A stretch of DNA of 64,000 nt from M3007 sp031398055 (GCA_031398055.1 JANNMS010000216.1:1-64000), one strand, 5' to 3'. Positions 8,990 through 16,845 are shown, numbered from the stretch's first letter. A program made the numbers and translations. The notes: a model not told the origin generated them from the letters alone.

Positions 8990-10036
8990 ATGAATTTTTT
9001 CCAAAAACTTAATTTGACCGCGCACCGCTGGACGCACTGGGAATATTGGCCGTCGAATTTGGCGATTTTTCCGGTCGTCCTTTATTATTTGTGGTTGGCG
9101 ATGCGCGCGCGTCGCTTGTTTTTTTTTAGCAATATCAATCCAAAAATTCCGCTCGGCGGAGTGGCTGGCGAGTCGAAAATGGATATTTTGAAAATGTTGC
9201 CAGCCGAGATTTTGCCCAAATCCTTGTTTTTTGAAAAAGGAAAATCGACCGAAAAACTGACTGAAAAACTGGCGTCGTCGGGCATTTTTTTTCCAATCGT
9301 TGCCAAACCGGACATCGGCGAGCGCGGATTTTTAGTGAAAATTTGCCAAAACGAAAACGAACTCCGTGAGCATATCGAAAAATATCCGGCCGATTTCATT
9401 TTGCAAGAATTTTTGGAGATGCCAGAGGAGTTCACGGTACTTTTCCATCATTTTCCCAACGGGAATTTTGGCGTGACTTCGATTTGCCAAAAAGAAATGT
9501 TGGCGGTTGTCGGCGATGGAAAATCGACGGTTCGAGAACTGATGATGCGGGTGCCGCGGGCTGCTTTTCAGTTGAAAAGATTTGAAAATGACTTCCAAAA
9601 ATTGCTCGAAAAGGTGCCCGCTGCTGGGGAAAAATTGGTGCTCGAACGCATCGGAAACCACATTCGCGGAACCGCTTTTTTGAACGCTAATCATTTGATA
9701 GACAAAGAGTTGACGAAAAATTTTAGGCAAATATGTTTAAAAATGGAAGGCATTCGGTACGGCAGATTTGATTTGAAAAGCGAGTCGGCGGCGGCTTTGA
9801 AAATGGGGCAAATCAAAGTGATGGAATTGAACGGCGTGCTCGGCGAACCTGCACATATTTACGACCCAAATTTTGGTGCGGCGCGTGCCTACCGCGATTA
9901 TTTTCGGCATTGGCGAATCATTTTTGAACTCCATCGGGCTCAAAAAAAAGCAGGTGTCGAAAGTGCTTCGGTCGGCGAGGCCGTGCGGATTTTGCGCGGA
10001 TATTTTCGGTATAAAAAAGACATTTTAGGCAGCTGA
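8990..10036 (+). CDS. ATP-grasp family protein, D-Ala-D-Ala ligase-like
   Basis: A 348-residue protein. The middle and C-terminus show the ATP-grasp layout: PIVAKPDIGERGFLV (ATP-binding lysine and loop), DFILQEFLEMPEEFTVLF (adenine-contacting strand), and VMELNGVLGEPAHIYDP, which carries the metal-binding Glu/Asn pair. The first 40 residues hold a hydrophobic segment (LAIFPVVLYYLWLAM) after an amphipathic start, so the protein may be tied to the inner membrane. Such enzymes join a carboxylate to an amine using ATP; the substrate cannot be told. The ATG at 8990 lies six nucleotides after a palindrome arm. Its product is not the housekeeping Ddl, whose length and N-terminal domain differ. Confidence 0.7.
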   Translation: MNFFQKLNLTAHRWTHWEYWPSNLAIFPVVLYYLWLAMRARRLFFFSNINPKIPLGGVAGESKMDILKMLPAEILPKSLFFEKGKSTEKLTEKLASSGIFFPIVAKPDIGERGFLVKICQNENELREHIEKYPADFILQEFLEMPEEFTVLFHHFPNGNFGVTSICQKEMLAVVGDGKSTVRELMMRVPRAAFQLKRFENDFQKLLEKVPAAGEKLVLERIGNHIRGTAFLNANHLIDKELTKNFRQICLKMEGIRYGRFDLKSESAAALKMGQIKVMELNGVLGEPAHIYDPNFGAARAYRDYFRHWRIIFELHRAQKKAGVESASVGEAVRILRGYFRYKKDILGS

Positions 10037-10051
10037 TTTTGATGGAAAAAT

Positions 10052-10059
10052 TACCTTTG
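10052..10059 (+). promoter_or_regulatory. Bacteroidota -7 element for slyD
   Basis: TACCTTTG fits TAnnTTTG and lies 98 nt before the slyD start, giving a leader of about 90 nt. Confidence 0.45.
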
Positions 10060-10157
10060 TCGCCTCAAATTTTTTCACAACCTAAACTTCGATGATTGCT
10101 TTTTGGGCTTTAAATGATTGAAAATCAGAGTCTTGCGCGGTCATCCAATTTTTTAAA

Positions 10158-10667
10158 ATGATAATTGAAGCAAACAAAGTAGTGGGCGTCCACTACACTT
10201 TGACCGAGGGAAATCCCGCTGGTCAGACCGTCGAATCCACAAAAGGACAGGCACCGCTGGTGTTTATTTTTGGCGTCGGCATGATGATTCCCGATTTTGA
10301 GGCCAACCTCGCGGGGATGAAAATCGGCGACGAGTTTTCGTTTGGCATCGAGGCCAAAAATGGCTACGGCGAATATGACGAAAAGGCGATAGTCGAGGTG
10401 CCAAAAACGGCTTTTATGCACGAGGGAAAAATCCCGGACGGCTTGCTCGAAGTCGGAAATATGTTGCCTTTGCAGGACGAAAACGGCAATCGGTTGGACG
10501 GAATGGTCGCGTGGGTCGGCCTTGACATGGTCAAAATTGACTTCAACCATCCGATGGCGGGCGTGGATTTGTGGTTTTCGGGCACTGTGGATACGCTGCG
10601 CGATGCGAGTGCGGATGAATTGGCGCACGGTCATGTGCATGGCGAGGGCGGGCATCATCACCATTGA
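10158..10667 (+). CDS. slyD: FKBP-type peptidyl-prolyl isomerase, SlyD-like
   Basis: A 169-residue cytoplasmic folding helper. The FKBP core is recognised from GVHYTLTEGNP at the start, PLVFIFGVGMMIPDFEANLAGMKIGDE (the conserved active-site strand), the inserted-flap domain around residues 75-125, and NHPMAG-x-x-LWF, the classic SlyD NHPLAGK-like motif. The C-terminus is a histidine-rich tail (HGHVHGEGGHHHH) that would bind nickel or other metals, as in SlyD. It is followed directly by a 57-bp perfect palindrome. Start: ATG preceded by TTTTTTAAA; no Shine-Dalgarno sequence. Confidence 0.92.
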   Translation: MIIEANKVVGVHYTLTEGNPAGQTVESTKGQAPLVFIFGVGMMIPDFEANLAGMKIGDEFSFGIEAKNGYGEYDEKAIVEVPKTAFMHEGKIPDGLLEVGNMLPLQDENGNRLDGMVAWVGLDMVKIDFNHPMAGVDLWFSGTVDTLRDASADELAHGHVHGEGGHHHH

Positions 10668-10671
10668 TTTT

Positions 10672-10790
10672 TTGTAAACACTTACCACACTTTTTACCAC
10701 AAAGGCACATTAGAAAACATAAGATTTTAAAGCAAAATCTTATGTTTTCTAATGTGCCTTTGTGGTAAAAAGTGTGGTAAGTGTTTACAA
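10672..10790. repeat. Perfect 57-bp inverted repeat, 5-nt loop
   Basis: Arms 10672-10728 and 10734-10790 are exact reverse complements around AAAGC. The inner part contains ACCACAAAGGCACAT followed by AGAAAACATAAG, close to the arms of the palindrome at 28111-28195 (ACCACAAAGACACAT, AGAACACATAAG). It is far longer than a terminator needs and is presumably a dispersed palindromic repeat. Confidence 0.9.
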
Positions 10791-10903
10791 TTTTTTGTGA
10801 TCTGAGATTGGTTTGCAAGTGTCGGGGTGATTTTGAATCGCTCCGACACTTTGTTTTTTGGAGAGAAACAATTGGTTTTCAAAAAGTTGCTACATTTTTT
10901 CAA

Positions 10904-11677
10904 ATGACAAATTTAAATCCGCAACTGCGAATTGCCCCGACGCCATCCGGTTTTTTGCACCTCGGAAATGGCGTTAATTTTTTGTTGAATTGGCAAGAGG
11001 CGCGAAAATCGCCGGGCGGAAAATTGTTGCTGCGGATCGATGATTTGGATGCCGAACGAAAACGCCCGGAATTTGTCGAGGACATTTTTGAAACGTTGGA
11101 TTGGCTTGGAATTGATTGGGACGAAGGGCCAAAATCGGCGGAAGATTTTGAAAAAAACTGGTCGCAGCAACATCGTTTGTCCTTGTATTTCAATGCTTTG
11201 CAAATTTTGCGGGAGCAGGATTTGCTTTTTGGCTGCCGAAAATCGCGGGCAGATTTGGCTCCATTTTTTGGAAAATACCCGCCTGAATTTCGCCACCAAA
11301 ATCTTTCGTTGGACGAGCCGGACGTGGCTTGGCGGATCAAAACGCCGACAGATTTTCCCTTGCCCGATTTTGTGGTTCGCCGACGCGACGGGGTTCCGGC
11401 CTACCAAATTGCTTCGGTTTGCGATGATGTTTTTTTTAAAATAACAAAAATTATTCGTGGTGAAGATTTGCTGCAATCGTCTCTGGCCCAACGGTTTATT
11501 GCTGAAAAACTGGGTTGGGATGATTTTTTGAAAATTGAAATTTTGCACCATCCGCTGGTCAAAAACGAGGTGGGCGAGAAGTTGTCGAAATCGGCGGGGG
11601 CGGGTTCGTTGCGGGCGATGCGGATGGCGGGGGAGTCGCCGCAGGTTGTTTTTGATTTGTTGGAAAAATTTATTTGA
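10904..11677 (+). CDS. Glutamyl-tRNA synthetase-like protein (GluQ type)
   Basis: A 257-residue class I synthetase core without an anticodon-binding domain, as in glutamyl-Q tRNA(Asp) synthetases. RIAPTPSGFLHLGN is the HIGH region and GEKLSKSAG is the KMSKS loop; RIDDLD and RGEDLLQSS are further GluRS-family motifs. GluQ enzymes attach glutamate to queuosine in tRNA(Asp). Here the zinc-binding cluster of GluQ is reduced to one cysteine (FGCRKSR) and the later Tyr-x-x-x-Cys is KYPPEFRHQ, so the zinc site appears lost. ATG 10904 is preferred over the longer open frame because the HIGH motif then starts near residue 7. A near-consensus TACATTTT lies at 10891. Confidence 0.75.
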   Translation: MTNLNPQLRIAPTPSGFLHLGNGVNFLLNWQEARKSPGGKLLLRIDDLDAERKRPEFVEDIFETLDWLGIDWDEGPKSAEDFEKNWSQQHRLSLYFNALQILREQDLLFGCRKSRADLAPFFGKYPPEFRHQNLSLDEPDVAWRIKTPTDFPLPDFVVRRRDGVPAYQIASVCDDVFFKITKIIRGEDLLQSSLAQRFIAEKLGWDDFLKIEILHHPLVKNEVGEKLSKSAGAGSLRAMRMAGESPQVVFDLLEKFI

Positions 11678-12164
11678 AAATATCGGCCAGAGCAATTTCA
11701 ATGCCGAGTGCTTTGTCGTGAACAACGTCTTTTTTAAAGTAAACATCGTAGTCGTCGGGGCTGTAAAAAACGTAAATCGTGTCAAGGTCAGGCACGACAA
11801 TCCAGTGAGATTTTACACCGGCCAAAAAATATTCGCCGCGTTTTTGCATCAATTCAGTTACATTTTGCTGCGGCGAGAGAATTTCAATGACACCGAGCGG
11901 TGGTTGTTTCATCCGAATTTCGTCCGCACCACGGACATAATCCATCGGTGGATAAATTGCTAAATCCGGCACCCGGTCTTTTATTGGAAGATTGAGTTTA
12001 ATTTCTGGCAAAAAGGAATATTTGCCTTCATATTTTTTTCTCAAATTGAAGTGCAAATTCCCCTGAATGATAGCATGATTTTTACTGGGCATTGGTTTTC
12101 CTCTTTCTGTTTCGTAATCGGATGAGATGGCAGCCGCTGCAAATTCTTCTTGAAAATATGCCAT
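11670..12164 (-). CDS. Uma2 family (DUF820) endonuclease-like protein
   Basis: A 164-residue protein of the Uma2/DUF820 group, a PD-(D/E)xK fold often expanded in cyanobacteria and Bacteroidota. RVPDLAIYPP supplies the conserved Asp, and GVIEILSPQQN the Glu-containing strand, followed by KRGEYFLAGVKSHWIVVPD, the typical helix and last strand. Its 3' end overlaps the convergent GluQ-like gene by eight bases. It has its own promoter word at 12183. The family is nuclease-like by fold; target and role are not established. Confidence 0.85.
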   Translation of the reverse strand: MAYFQEEFAAAAISSDYETERGKPMPSKNHAIIQGNLHFNLRKKYEGKYSFLPEIKLNLPIKDRVPDLAIYPPMDYVRGADEIRMKQPPLGVIEILSPQQNVTELMQKRGEYFLAGVKSHWIVVPDLDTIYVFYSPDDYDVYFKKDVVHDKALGIEIALADIFK

Positions 12165-12182
12165 GATTTTTAATTTTTTTTA

Positions 12183-12190
12183 CAAAAGTA
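12183..12190 (-). promoter_or_regulatory. Bacteroidota -7 element for the Uma2 gene
   Basis: CAAAAGTA on the plus strand is TACTTTTG on the minus strand, 18 nt upstream of the start at 12164. The word lies between the end of xseA and the Uma2 start. Confidence 0.5.
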
Positions 12191-12238
12191 GAACAAAATT
12201 GGATGATTGAGCCGAAAAAATCGGGTTTTTCAAAATTT

Positions 12239-13468
12239 TCAAACCTTCGACCAAGCCACGCCATCTGGGAAAATGGTTTCCAAAAGATGCACCGTCCGTT
12301 CTGCTTCGAGGTAGGAACGCATGATTTTTCCATTCGTTTTTGTGATTGTAAATCCCCGCCGCAAGATTTTTTGCGGGTCGCTGGCTTGGCAAATCAACTC
12401 CGCTGCCGCCAAATTTCGGGCTGCGGTTTCCAATTTTTGAGTGATAAACTGGGGCAAGTTTTTTTCCAAAAAAGACAGTTCAAAATCTGCTCGGTTGATT
12501 TTTTCGCGAACCATCCAGCGCAGGTTGTTTTCAAAATTTGCCAATTCTAAATCTTTGATTTTCAATTTGGTAGATGCCAAATGTTGGATTTCCGAACCGA
12601 TTTCGAGCAAAGAATTTTCAAACAAAAAATTGTGCTGCACCAAAAAATCGGCGACGGCGGTGGGTGTTTTCAAAGACAAATTCGCCGTCAAATCGAGCAC
12701 TGTTTCGTCGGTTTCGTGGCCAATTCCGGTAAAAACGGGGAGTGGAAAATTGGCGACCGCACGGCAAATTTCCAATTGGTCAAAAACGGCCAAATCCAAA
12801 CGCGCACCGCCGCCGCGAACGAAAACAACGCAATCAAAATCGGTTGCCCGGTTTTTGATTTTTTCGAGGGCTGTGGGGATTTCAGTTTCCGCGTGCGTTC
12901 CTTGCATCGCGGTCGTAAACAATTGTAAATCAAAACGATAGCCGTTAAAATTCTGGTTGAGGTGCTGCAAAAAATCCTGCAAACCGGCGGCAGTTTCGGA
13001 GGAAATGATGGCAATTTTTTGCAAAACTTGGGGCAATCGGAGCGCGGCGTTTTTTTGGAGCAGCCCGGTTTTTTGTAAAATCTCGATGGTTTTTCGCCGC
13101 TGCATTTCGGCTTGGCCGAACGTGAAATTTGGGTCAACATCTTTTATCAAAAGTCGCAATCCGAAACGTTCGTTGAATTCCATTTCGACCTGCATTTTGA
13201 CTTGCAAACCGGCCTGCAAAATTTCGTCGAGCGTTTTTCCGAGGTTGGCGCGGATTTGAAAATAGGTTTTTGACCACAAAATGGCTTGGCCGGTGGCGAT
13301 GATTTCACCATTTTCGCCTTCTGATTTTTGCAATAAATTGAGGTAAAAGTGGCCGCGCGATTCGTTGATTTGCTCGATTTCGGCGGTGACCCAAATCGGC
13401 TGTTGAAAATTCAGGGCGATGACCCGGCGGATAAATTCGTTCAAATCGAACAGCGAAAGCGTTGTCAT
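12239..13468 (-). CDS. xseA: Exodeoxyribonuclease VII large subunit
   Basis: A 409-residue XseA protein. Residues 1-100 are the OB-fold nucleic-acid-binding domain (PIWVTAEIEQINESRGHFYLNL, then GQAILW). The catalytic domain shows IAIISSETAAGLQDFLQHL, DCVVFVRGGGARLDLAVFDQ and FPLPVFTGIGHETDETVLDL, all family hallmarks, and it ends in a long helical region and an IL-RRGFTITK-like C-terminus. With XseB it digests single-stranded DNA to acid-soluble oligonucleotides. No xseB is seen beside it; the small subunit may be encoded elsewhere. The upstream acetyltransferase gene ends 3 nt before the xseA start, so both share a transcript. Confidence 0.93.
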   Translation of the reverse strand: MTTLSLFDLNEFIRRVIALNFQQPIWVTAEIEQINESRGHFYLNLLQKSEGENGEIIATGQAILWSKTYFQIRANLGKTLDEILQAGLQVKMQVEMEFNERFGLRLLIKDVDPNFTFGQAEMQRRKTIEILQKTGLLQKNAALRLPQVLQKIAIISSETAAGLQDFLQHLNQNFNGYRFDLQLFTTAMQGTHAETEIPTALEKIKNRATDFDCVVFVRGGGARLDLAVFDQLEICRAVANFPLPVFTGIGHETDETVLDLTANLSLKTPTAVADFLVQHNFLFENSLLEIGSEIQHLASTKLKIKDLELANFENNLRWMVREKINRADFELSFLEKNLPQFITQKLETAARNLAAAELICQASDPQKILRRGFTITKTNGKIMRSYLEAERTVHLLETIFPDGVAWSKV

Positions 13469-13471
13469 TTT

Positions 13472-13951
13472 TCAAATCATTTTGACAAAAAAGTGGGTAT
13501 CAACGGCCATTTTTGGAAAACTGGCGGGTAAATTTTCCATTTCGATGGGCGAAAAACCATTTTTCAGATAAAATTTGATGGCAGCGTCCAAGCGTTCGAT
13601 GGTGCCGAGGTAGATGGATTTGAAACCTTTTTTGACTGCCCAATTTTCGAGTTCGGCCAATAATTTTCGGGCAGTGCCGGTTTCCGTGCCGCGAAATTTG
13701 TGGTGGACAAACATTTTTCGCAGGCAACCGACGCCGTCGCCGCAATCAATCAAACCGATGGTGCCGACGACTTTTCCATTTGAAATGGCGACCCAAAAAT
13801 TGCCTTTGTCTTTTTGGAAAAAACTTTGGACGTCGAGTAAATCGGGCTGCCCGACCAAAGTCACTGGGACGTTAAATTCGTTTTGTTGGATGTCCAAAAC
13901 CAAATCTGCGACCTCTTGGTTATGTTTTTTTGTAAATGTAATGACCTTCAT
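13472..13951 (-). CDS. GNAT family N-acetyltransferase
   Basis: A 159-residue single-domain GNAT enzyme. The core is visible as FWVAISNGKVVGTIGLIDCGDGVGCLRKMFVHHKFRGTETG, in which the segment after the acidic loop is the acetyl-CoA pyrophosphate-binding motif A, then AIKFYLKNGFSPIEMENLP as motif B. It would transfer an acetyl group from acetyl-CoA to an amine; the acceptor is unknown. The ATG at 13951 is chosen rather than the open frame to 14014 since the extra 21 residues are low in structure. It is followed directly by xseA. Confidence 0.8.
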   Translation of the reverse strand: MKVITFTKKHNQEVADLVLDIQQNEFNVPVTLVGQPDLLDVQSFFQKDKGNFWVAISNGKVVGTIGLIDCGDGVGCLRKMFVHHKFRGTETGTARKLLAELENWAVKKGFKSIYLGTIERLDAAIKFYLKNGFSPIEMENLPASFPKMAVDTHFFVKMI

Positions 13952-14015
13952 TTTTTGTAGTGACTGGTGATTTGTTATTGGAGATTGGGTGGCCAACCTG
14001 TTTTCACTTTCCACT

Positions 14016-14023
14016 CAAAAGTA
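14016..14023 (-). promoter_or_regulatory. Bacteroidota -7 element for the GNAT-xseA operon
   Basis: CAAAAGTA (minus-strand TACTTTTG) is located 65 nt upstream of the acetyltransferase start, in the divergent gap to the truncated haemoglobin gene. Confidence 0.45.
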
Positions 14024-14037
14024 AACAATTTTAAGAT

Positions 14038-14403
14038 ATGCACGACATCACGACAACCGACGACGTCCGCGTTTTGGTGGACAATTTTTATGAAAAAGTC
14101 ATCGCCGACGAGGTGATTGGGTACATTTTTAACGACATCGTAAAAGTAAACTGGGCACAGCATTTGCCCAAAATGTATGCTTTTTGGGATTTTTTACTGC
14201 TCGATTTGCCTGTTTTTGAGGGCAATCCAATTGAAAAACATTGGGCGGTGCACCGTCTCGAACCGCTCCAACCGAAACATTTCGACCGTTGGCTTTTGCT
14301 TTTTCAAACAACGGTGGACGAATTTTTTGCTGGGGAAAATGCGGAAAAAGCAAAGTTGCGGGCATATATGATTGCCGAAACTTGGAAACCGAAATTTGGT
14401 TGA
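14038..14403 (+). CDS. Group III truncated haemoglobin
   Basis: A 121-residue haem protein. The 2-on-2 globin fold of group III is recognised from the start (LVDNFYEKVIADEVIGYIFND), the helix WAQHLPKMYAFWDFLLL, the short segment KHWAVHRLEPLQPKHFDRWLLLF in which the His of PKHFDRW is the likely proximal ligand, and the C-terminal helix AYMIAETWK. Function in the family is not settled (oxygen or nitric oxide chemistry). The gene is divergent from the acetyltransferase and ends inside the first arm of a repeat/terminator complex. Confidence 0.9.
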   Translation: MHDITTTDDVRVLVDNFYEKVIADEVIGYIFNDIVKVNWAQHLPKMYAFWDFLLLDLPVFEGNPIEKHWAVHRLEPLQPKHFDRWLLLFQTTVDEFFAGENAEKAKLRAYMIAETWKPKFG

Positions 14404-14524
14404 TTGGTTATTGGGGAATTGGTTATTGGGGAATTGGGATAAAAAATGCCGGAACTGCAAGTCGCAATTCCGGCATTTTTTTCAAATTCCCCAATAACCA
14501 ATTTCCCAATAACCAATCAACCAA
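14396..14524. repeat. 40-bp inverted repeat of the 15-bp GTTATTGGGGAATTG word
   Basis: Arms 14396-14435 and 14485-14524 match at 39 of 40 positions as reverse complements. Each arm has two tandem copies of GTTATTGGGGAATT. The arms enclose a separate perfect terminator hairpin and run into the 3' ends of both convergent genes. The same word recurs at 15.2-15.3, 27.7 and 44.2-44.3 kb. Confidence 0.85.
14441..14481. terminator. Bidirectional terminator between the haemoglobin gene and psd
   Basis: Stem AAAAAATGCCGGAA (14441-14454) pairs with TTCCGGCATTTTTT (14468-14481), with A and T runs that allow termination on both strands. Confidence 0.85.
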
Positions 14525-15182
14525 GCCGAGCGATGACGGTCTTGTTACCTTTTACTTTTTGATTGAGCGTCACTTCGATTTTTGCGTCGAGCGGCAGGTA
14601 CAAATCCACCCTCGAGCCAAATTTGATAAAACCCATGTCCTTGCCCTGCTCAACTTCTTGGCCTTCGCCGACATACCATTTGATTCGTTTTGCGAGTGCG
14701 CCTGCGATTTGGCGCATCAAAATTTCATCTTCGCCATTGTCAATCACGACGGTAGTTCGCTCGTTTTCGGTGCTACTTTTTGGGTGCCACGCGACGAGGT
14801 ATTTGCCGGGATGGTATTTGAAATAATTGACCACGCCAGAAATTGGATTGCGGTTGACGTGGACATTGACGGGCGACATGAAAATGGAAACTTGCAAACG
14901 GCGGTCGTTGAAATATTCAGTTTCGGTCACTTCTTCGATGACGCAAACTTTGCCGTCGGCGGGGGCGTAAATTACATTGTTGTCGGGGATGATGACTTCG
15001 CGGATGGGGTTGCGAAAAAACTGTAAAATCAGGAGAAAAAAAGCAACACTGCCTGCAAAAACCGGCCAAAACCATTGATTCGCCCAAAAATCAACGGCAA
15101 AACAAATGGCAGTGAGGGCGAGGATGGTTACGATTAGGATTTTTCGTCCTTCTTTGTGGATGCGCAACTTCATGTATTTCAA
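14517..15182 (-). CDS. psd: Phosphatidylserine decarboxylase, short type
   Basis: A 221-residue inner-membrane enzyme that makes phosphatidylethanolamine from phosphatidylserine. Two hydrophobic helices (about residues 15-55) precede the decarboxylase domain with VIYAPADGKVCVIEEV, RLQVSIFMSPVNVHVNRNP (conserved His residues) and FIKFGSRVDLYLP. In the short-type family the GS within this last motif is the self-cleavage site that forms the pyruvoyl group. An internal ATG at codon 4 is an equally possible start. It is monocistronic, with a -7 element at 15213 and a terminator shared with the convergent haemoglobin gene. Confidence 0.92.
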   Translation of the reverse strand: MKYMKLRIHKEGRKILIVTILALTAICFAVDFWANQWFWPVFAGSVAFFLLILQFFRNPIREVIIPDNNVIYAPADGKVCVIEEVTETEYFNDRRLQVSIFMSPVNVHVNRNPISGVVNYFKYHPGKYLVAWHPKSSTENERTTVVIDNGEDEILMRQIAGALAKRIKWYVGEGQEVEQGKDMGFIKFGSRVDLYLPLDAKIEVTLNQKVKGNKTVIARLG

Positions 15183-15212
15183 ATGATAATTTAGTTTAGA
15201 ATTTTAACGGCT

Positions 15213-15220
15213 CAAAAGTA
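15213..15220 (-). promoter_or_regulatory. Bacteroidota -7 element for psd
   Basis: CAAAAGTA (minus-strand TACTTTTG) lies 30 nt upstream of the psd start. Confidence 0.5.
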
Positions 15221-15229
15221 TGAAACCGT

Positions 15230-15318
15230 TTTGGTTAATGGGGAAATGGATTTTGGAAAATTGGAATTGGAGTGACCAATCACCAATTCCCCAAAAACTA
15301 ATAACCATTCCCCAAATT
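15230..15318. repeat. Degenerate copies of the GGTTATTGGGGAATT repeat family
   Basis: The stretch between psd and the deacetylase gene holds GGTTAATGGGGAAATGG followed after about 50 nt by inverted relatives (CCAATTCCCCAAAAACTAATAACCATTCCCC). It is an imperfect palindrome related to those at 14.4 and 44.2 kb. It overlaps the 3' end of the deacetylase gene, so the word is translated there. Confidence 0.55.
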
Positions 15319-15942
15319 ACCGGCCAATGACTCGAATTTCCAGCCTTGACCTGACAAAATGTCCAGTATTTTCGGCAAAACGTAGCGCAAATTTTTCTCG
15401 GCCTTCAAACTGTCGTGAAAAACGATGATGCTGCCGGGCTGGATATTTTTCAAAACATTGTCGAGACATTTTTCGGGGGCGAGTTTTTGGTCAAAATCGC
15501 CGGACAAAACGTCCCACATCACGATGCGGTATTTTTTTTTCAAAAAACGGGACTGTGAAAAACGCATCCGGCCGTATGGCGGGCGAAAAAGCGGGGTGGG
15601 GGCGAGTGCTTGGCATTTTTCGATGTTTTCAAAATAGGTTTTGTTGTCGGTTTTCCAGCCGGAAAGGTGGTTAAATGTGTGGTTTCCGATGGAATGTCCT
15701 GCAGATTTTACTTTTTCAAAAACTTGTGGGTGTTTTCGAACGTTGTCGCCGACGACAAAAAAGGTGGCTTTGGCTGCGTGTTTTTCCAAAATTTCCAAAA
15801 CCCAGGGCGTGATTTCGGGAATCGGGCCGTCGTCAAAAGTGAGGTGCAGGATTTTTTCACCGGGCTGTTTTTGTGGGACGCGCCAGAGCAGGTCGGGGAA
15901 AAATTTTTGAAGCCAGGTTGGGGTTTTTATTAGGTAAAACAC
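15298..15942 (-). CDS. Polysaccharide deacetylase (NodB domain)
   Basis: A 214-residue protein with the full NodB/CE4 motif set: HLTFDDGP (catalytic base and metal Asp), SIGNHTFNHLSG (two metal-binding His), RPPYGRMR (motif 3) and the late Asp/His region VMWDVLSGDFD and IIVFHDS. Such enzymes remove N-acetyl groups from peptidoglycan or other amino-sugar polymers. There is no clear signal peptide; the N-terminal MFYLIKTPTWLQKFFPDLLWRV may be an interfacial anchor. The 3' end carries part of a dispersed repeat, and a strong terminator-like hairpin lies just upstream of the gene. Confidence 0.9.
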   Translation of the reverse strand: MFYLIKTPTWLQKFFPDLLWRVPQKQPGEKILHLTFDDGPIPEITPWVLEILEKHAAKATFFVVGDNVRKHPQVFEKVKSAGHSIGNHTFNHLSGWKTDNKTYFENIEKCQALAPTPLFRPPYGRMRFSQSRFLKKKYRIVMWDVLSGDFDQKLAPEKCLDNVLKNIQPGSIIVFHDSLKAEKNLRYVLPKILDILSGQGWKFESLAGNLGNGY

Positions 15943-15958
15943 TTTTTCAAAAAGTTGT

Positions 15959-16004
15959 TTTCAAAGAAAAAGCACCAACTTTGGTTGGTGCTTTTTCTTT
16001 GAAA
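15959..16004. terminator. Strong 21-bp hairpin terminator
   Basis: Arms 15959-15979 and 15984-16004 are exact reverse complements with loop TTTG. It lies 24 nt downstream of the T9SS protein gene that ends at 16028 on the minus strand and is T-rich in that direction, so it ends that transcript before the deacetylase gene. Confidence 0.85.
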
Positions 16005-16027
16005 TTTTGCAGGTAAATTATTGAAAA

Positions 16028-16708
16028 TCAATTTTTTACAATCTCAACGGCTCGAATCCCATTTCCTTTTTCTCCTGCAAGAATTACGAAATATTGCCCG
16101 GCAGGCAGGTCGGCGATGTTGTATTTTTGGTCAGGCGTGGCCTTGAAATTTTTGACTTCTCGTCCGTCGCGGCTGAGCACTTTTAAAGTGGCGACCTCGT
16201 CGGCATTTTCCAAAAAGAAAAAATCAGAAACTGGATTTGGGTAAACTTTTGCTTCGAGTGCGAAAGCTTCGTTTTCGTCCAAAATGACGGCGCAATCGTT
16301 GAAAAAGTACAGCAAATCCAATTTGTTGGCCGGGCTGCCGACGACTTCGAGTTTGATTTTGATGGTGGCACAGCAAAGTTTGGTGGTGTCCAGATTTTTC
16401 AAATGCAAATCCAGCGTGCCGGTCGAATTGCCCTGCAAAGTGTACTGTTTTGAACTTGCCGTTGGCAAATAACAAGCATTTGGGTCGCAGATGTAGGATT
16501 GGCAGTGCGGCGCAATTTCAATGATTTCGCGCGTCCATTTGATGGTTTTTGGGGTTGCGGAAGGGTTGGTGATGATGTTGTGGGCTTGTTTGTCAAAAGA
16601 ATCGAGCGGCATGACGAGGTGCAAAGTGTCGTGGCTGGCAGTGATATTTTGACCAAAAACGGCTGCGAGAAACCCGCAAAAAATGAAAGTGGTGATGAGT
16701 TTTTTCAT
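16028..16708 (-). CDS. Secreted protein with T9SS type A sorting domain
   Basis: A 226-residue secreted protein. Signal peptide MKKLITTFIFCGFLAAVFGQ is followed by a beta-rich domain (residues about 22-145) with several cysteines (IAPHCQSYICDPNACY, LCCATIKI) that could form disulphides. The last 75 residues are a type IX secretion sorting domain: VYPNPVSDFFFLENADEVATLKVLSRDGREV, then ADLPAGQYFVIL and a Lys-rich end. It should be exported by the T9SS and possibly anchored to the surface. The N-terminal domain is not recognised. Confidence 0.8.
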   Translation of the reverse strand: MKKLITTFIFCGFLAAVFGQNITASHDTLHLVMPLDSFDKQAHNIITNPSATPKTIKWTREIIEIAPHCQSYICDPNACYLPTASSKQYTLQGNSTGTLDLHLKNLDTTKLCCATIKIKLEVVGSPANKLDLLYFFNDCAVILDENEAFALEAKVYPNPVSDFFFLENADEVATLKVLSRDGREVKNFKATPDQKYNIADLPAGQYFVILAGEKGNGIRAVEIVKN

Positions 16709-16751
16709 GCTGGAAAAAGTAAATTTTTGTGGATGGATTTGAAAACGGAAA

Positions 16752-16759
16752 CAAAGGTA
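16752..16759 (-). promoter_or_regulatory. Bacteroidota -7 element for the small T9SS protein
   Basis: CAAAGGTA (minus-strand TACCTTTG) lies 43 nt upstream of the start at 16708. Confidence 0.5.
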
Positions 16760-16845
16760 GTTTTTCGAGGGGGAAATGGATGTGTCCTGAATTAGCGTTT
16801 GGTCAAATTTTTAACAAATGAAAAAAAAGAGAAAATAAGGTGTTC

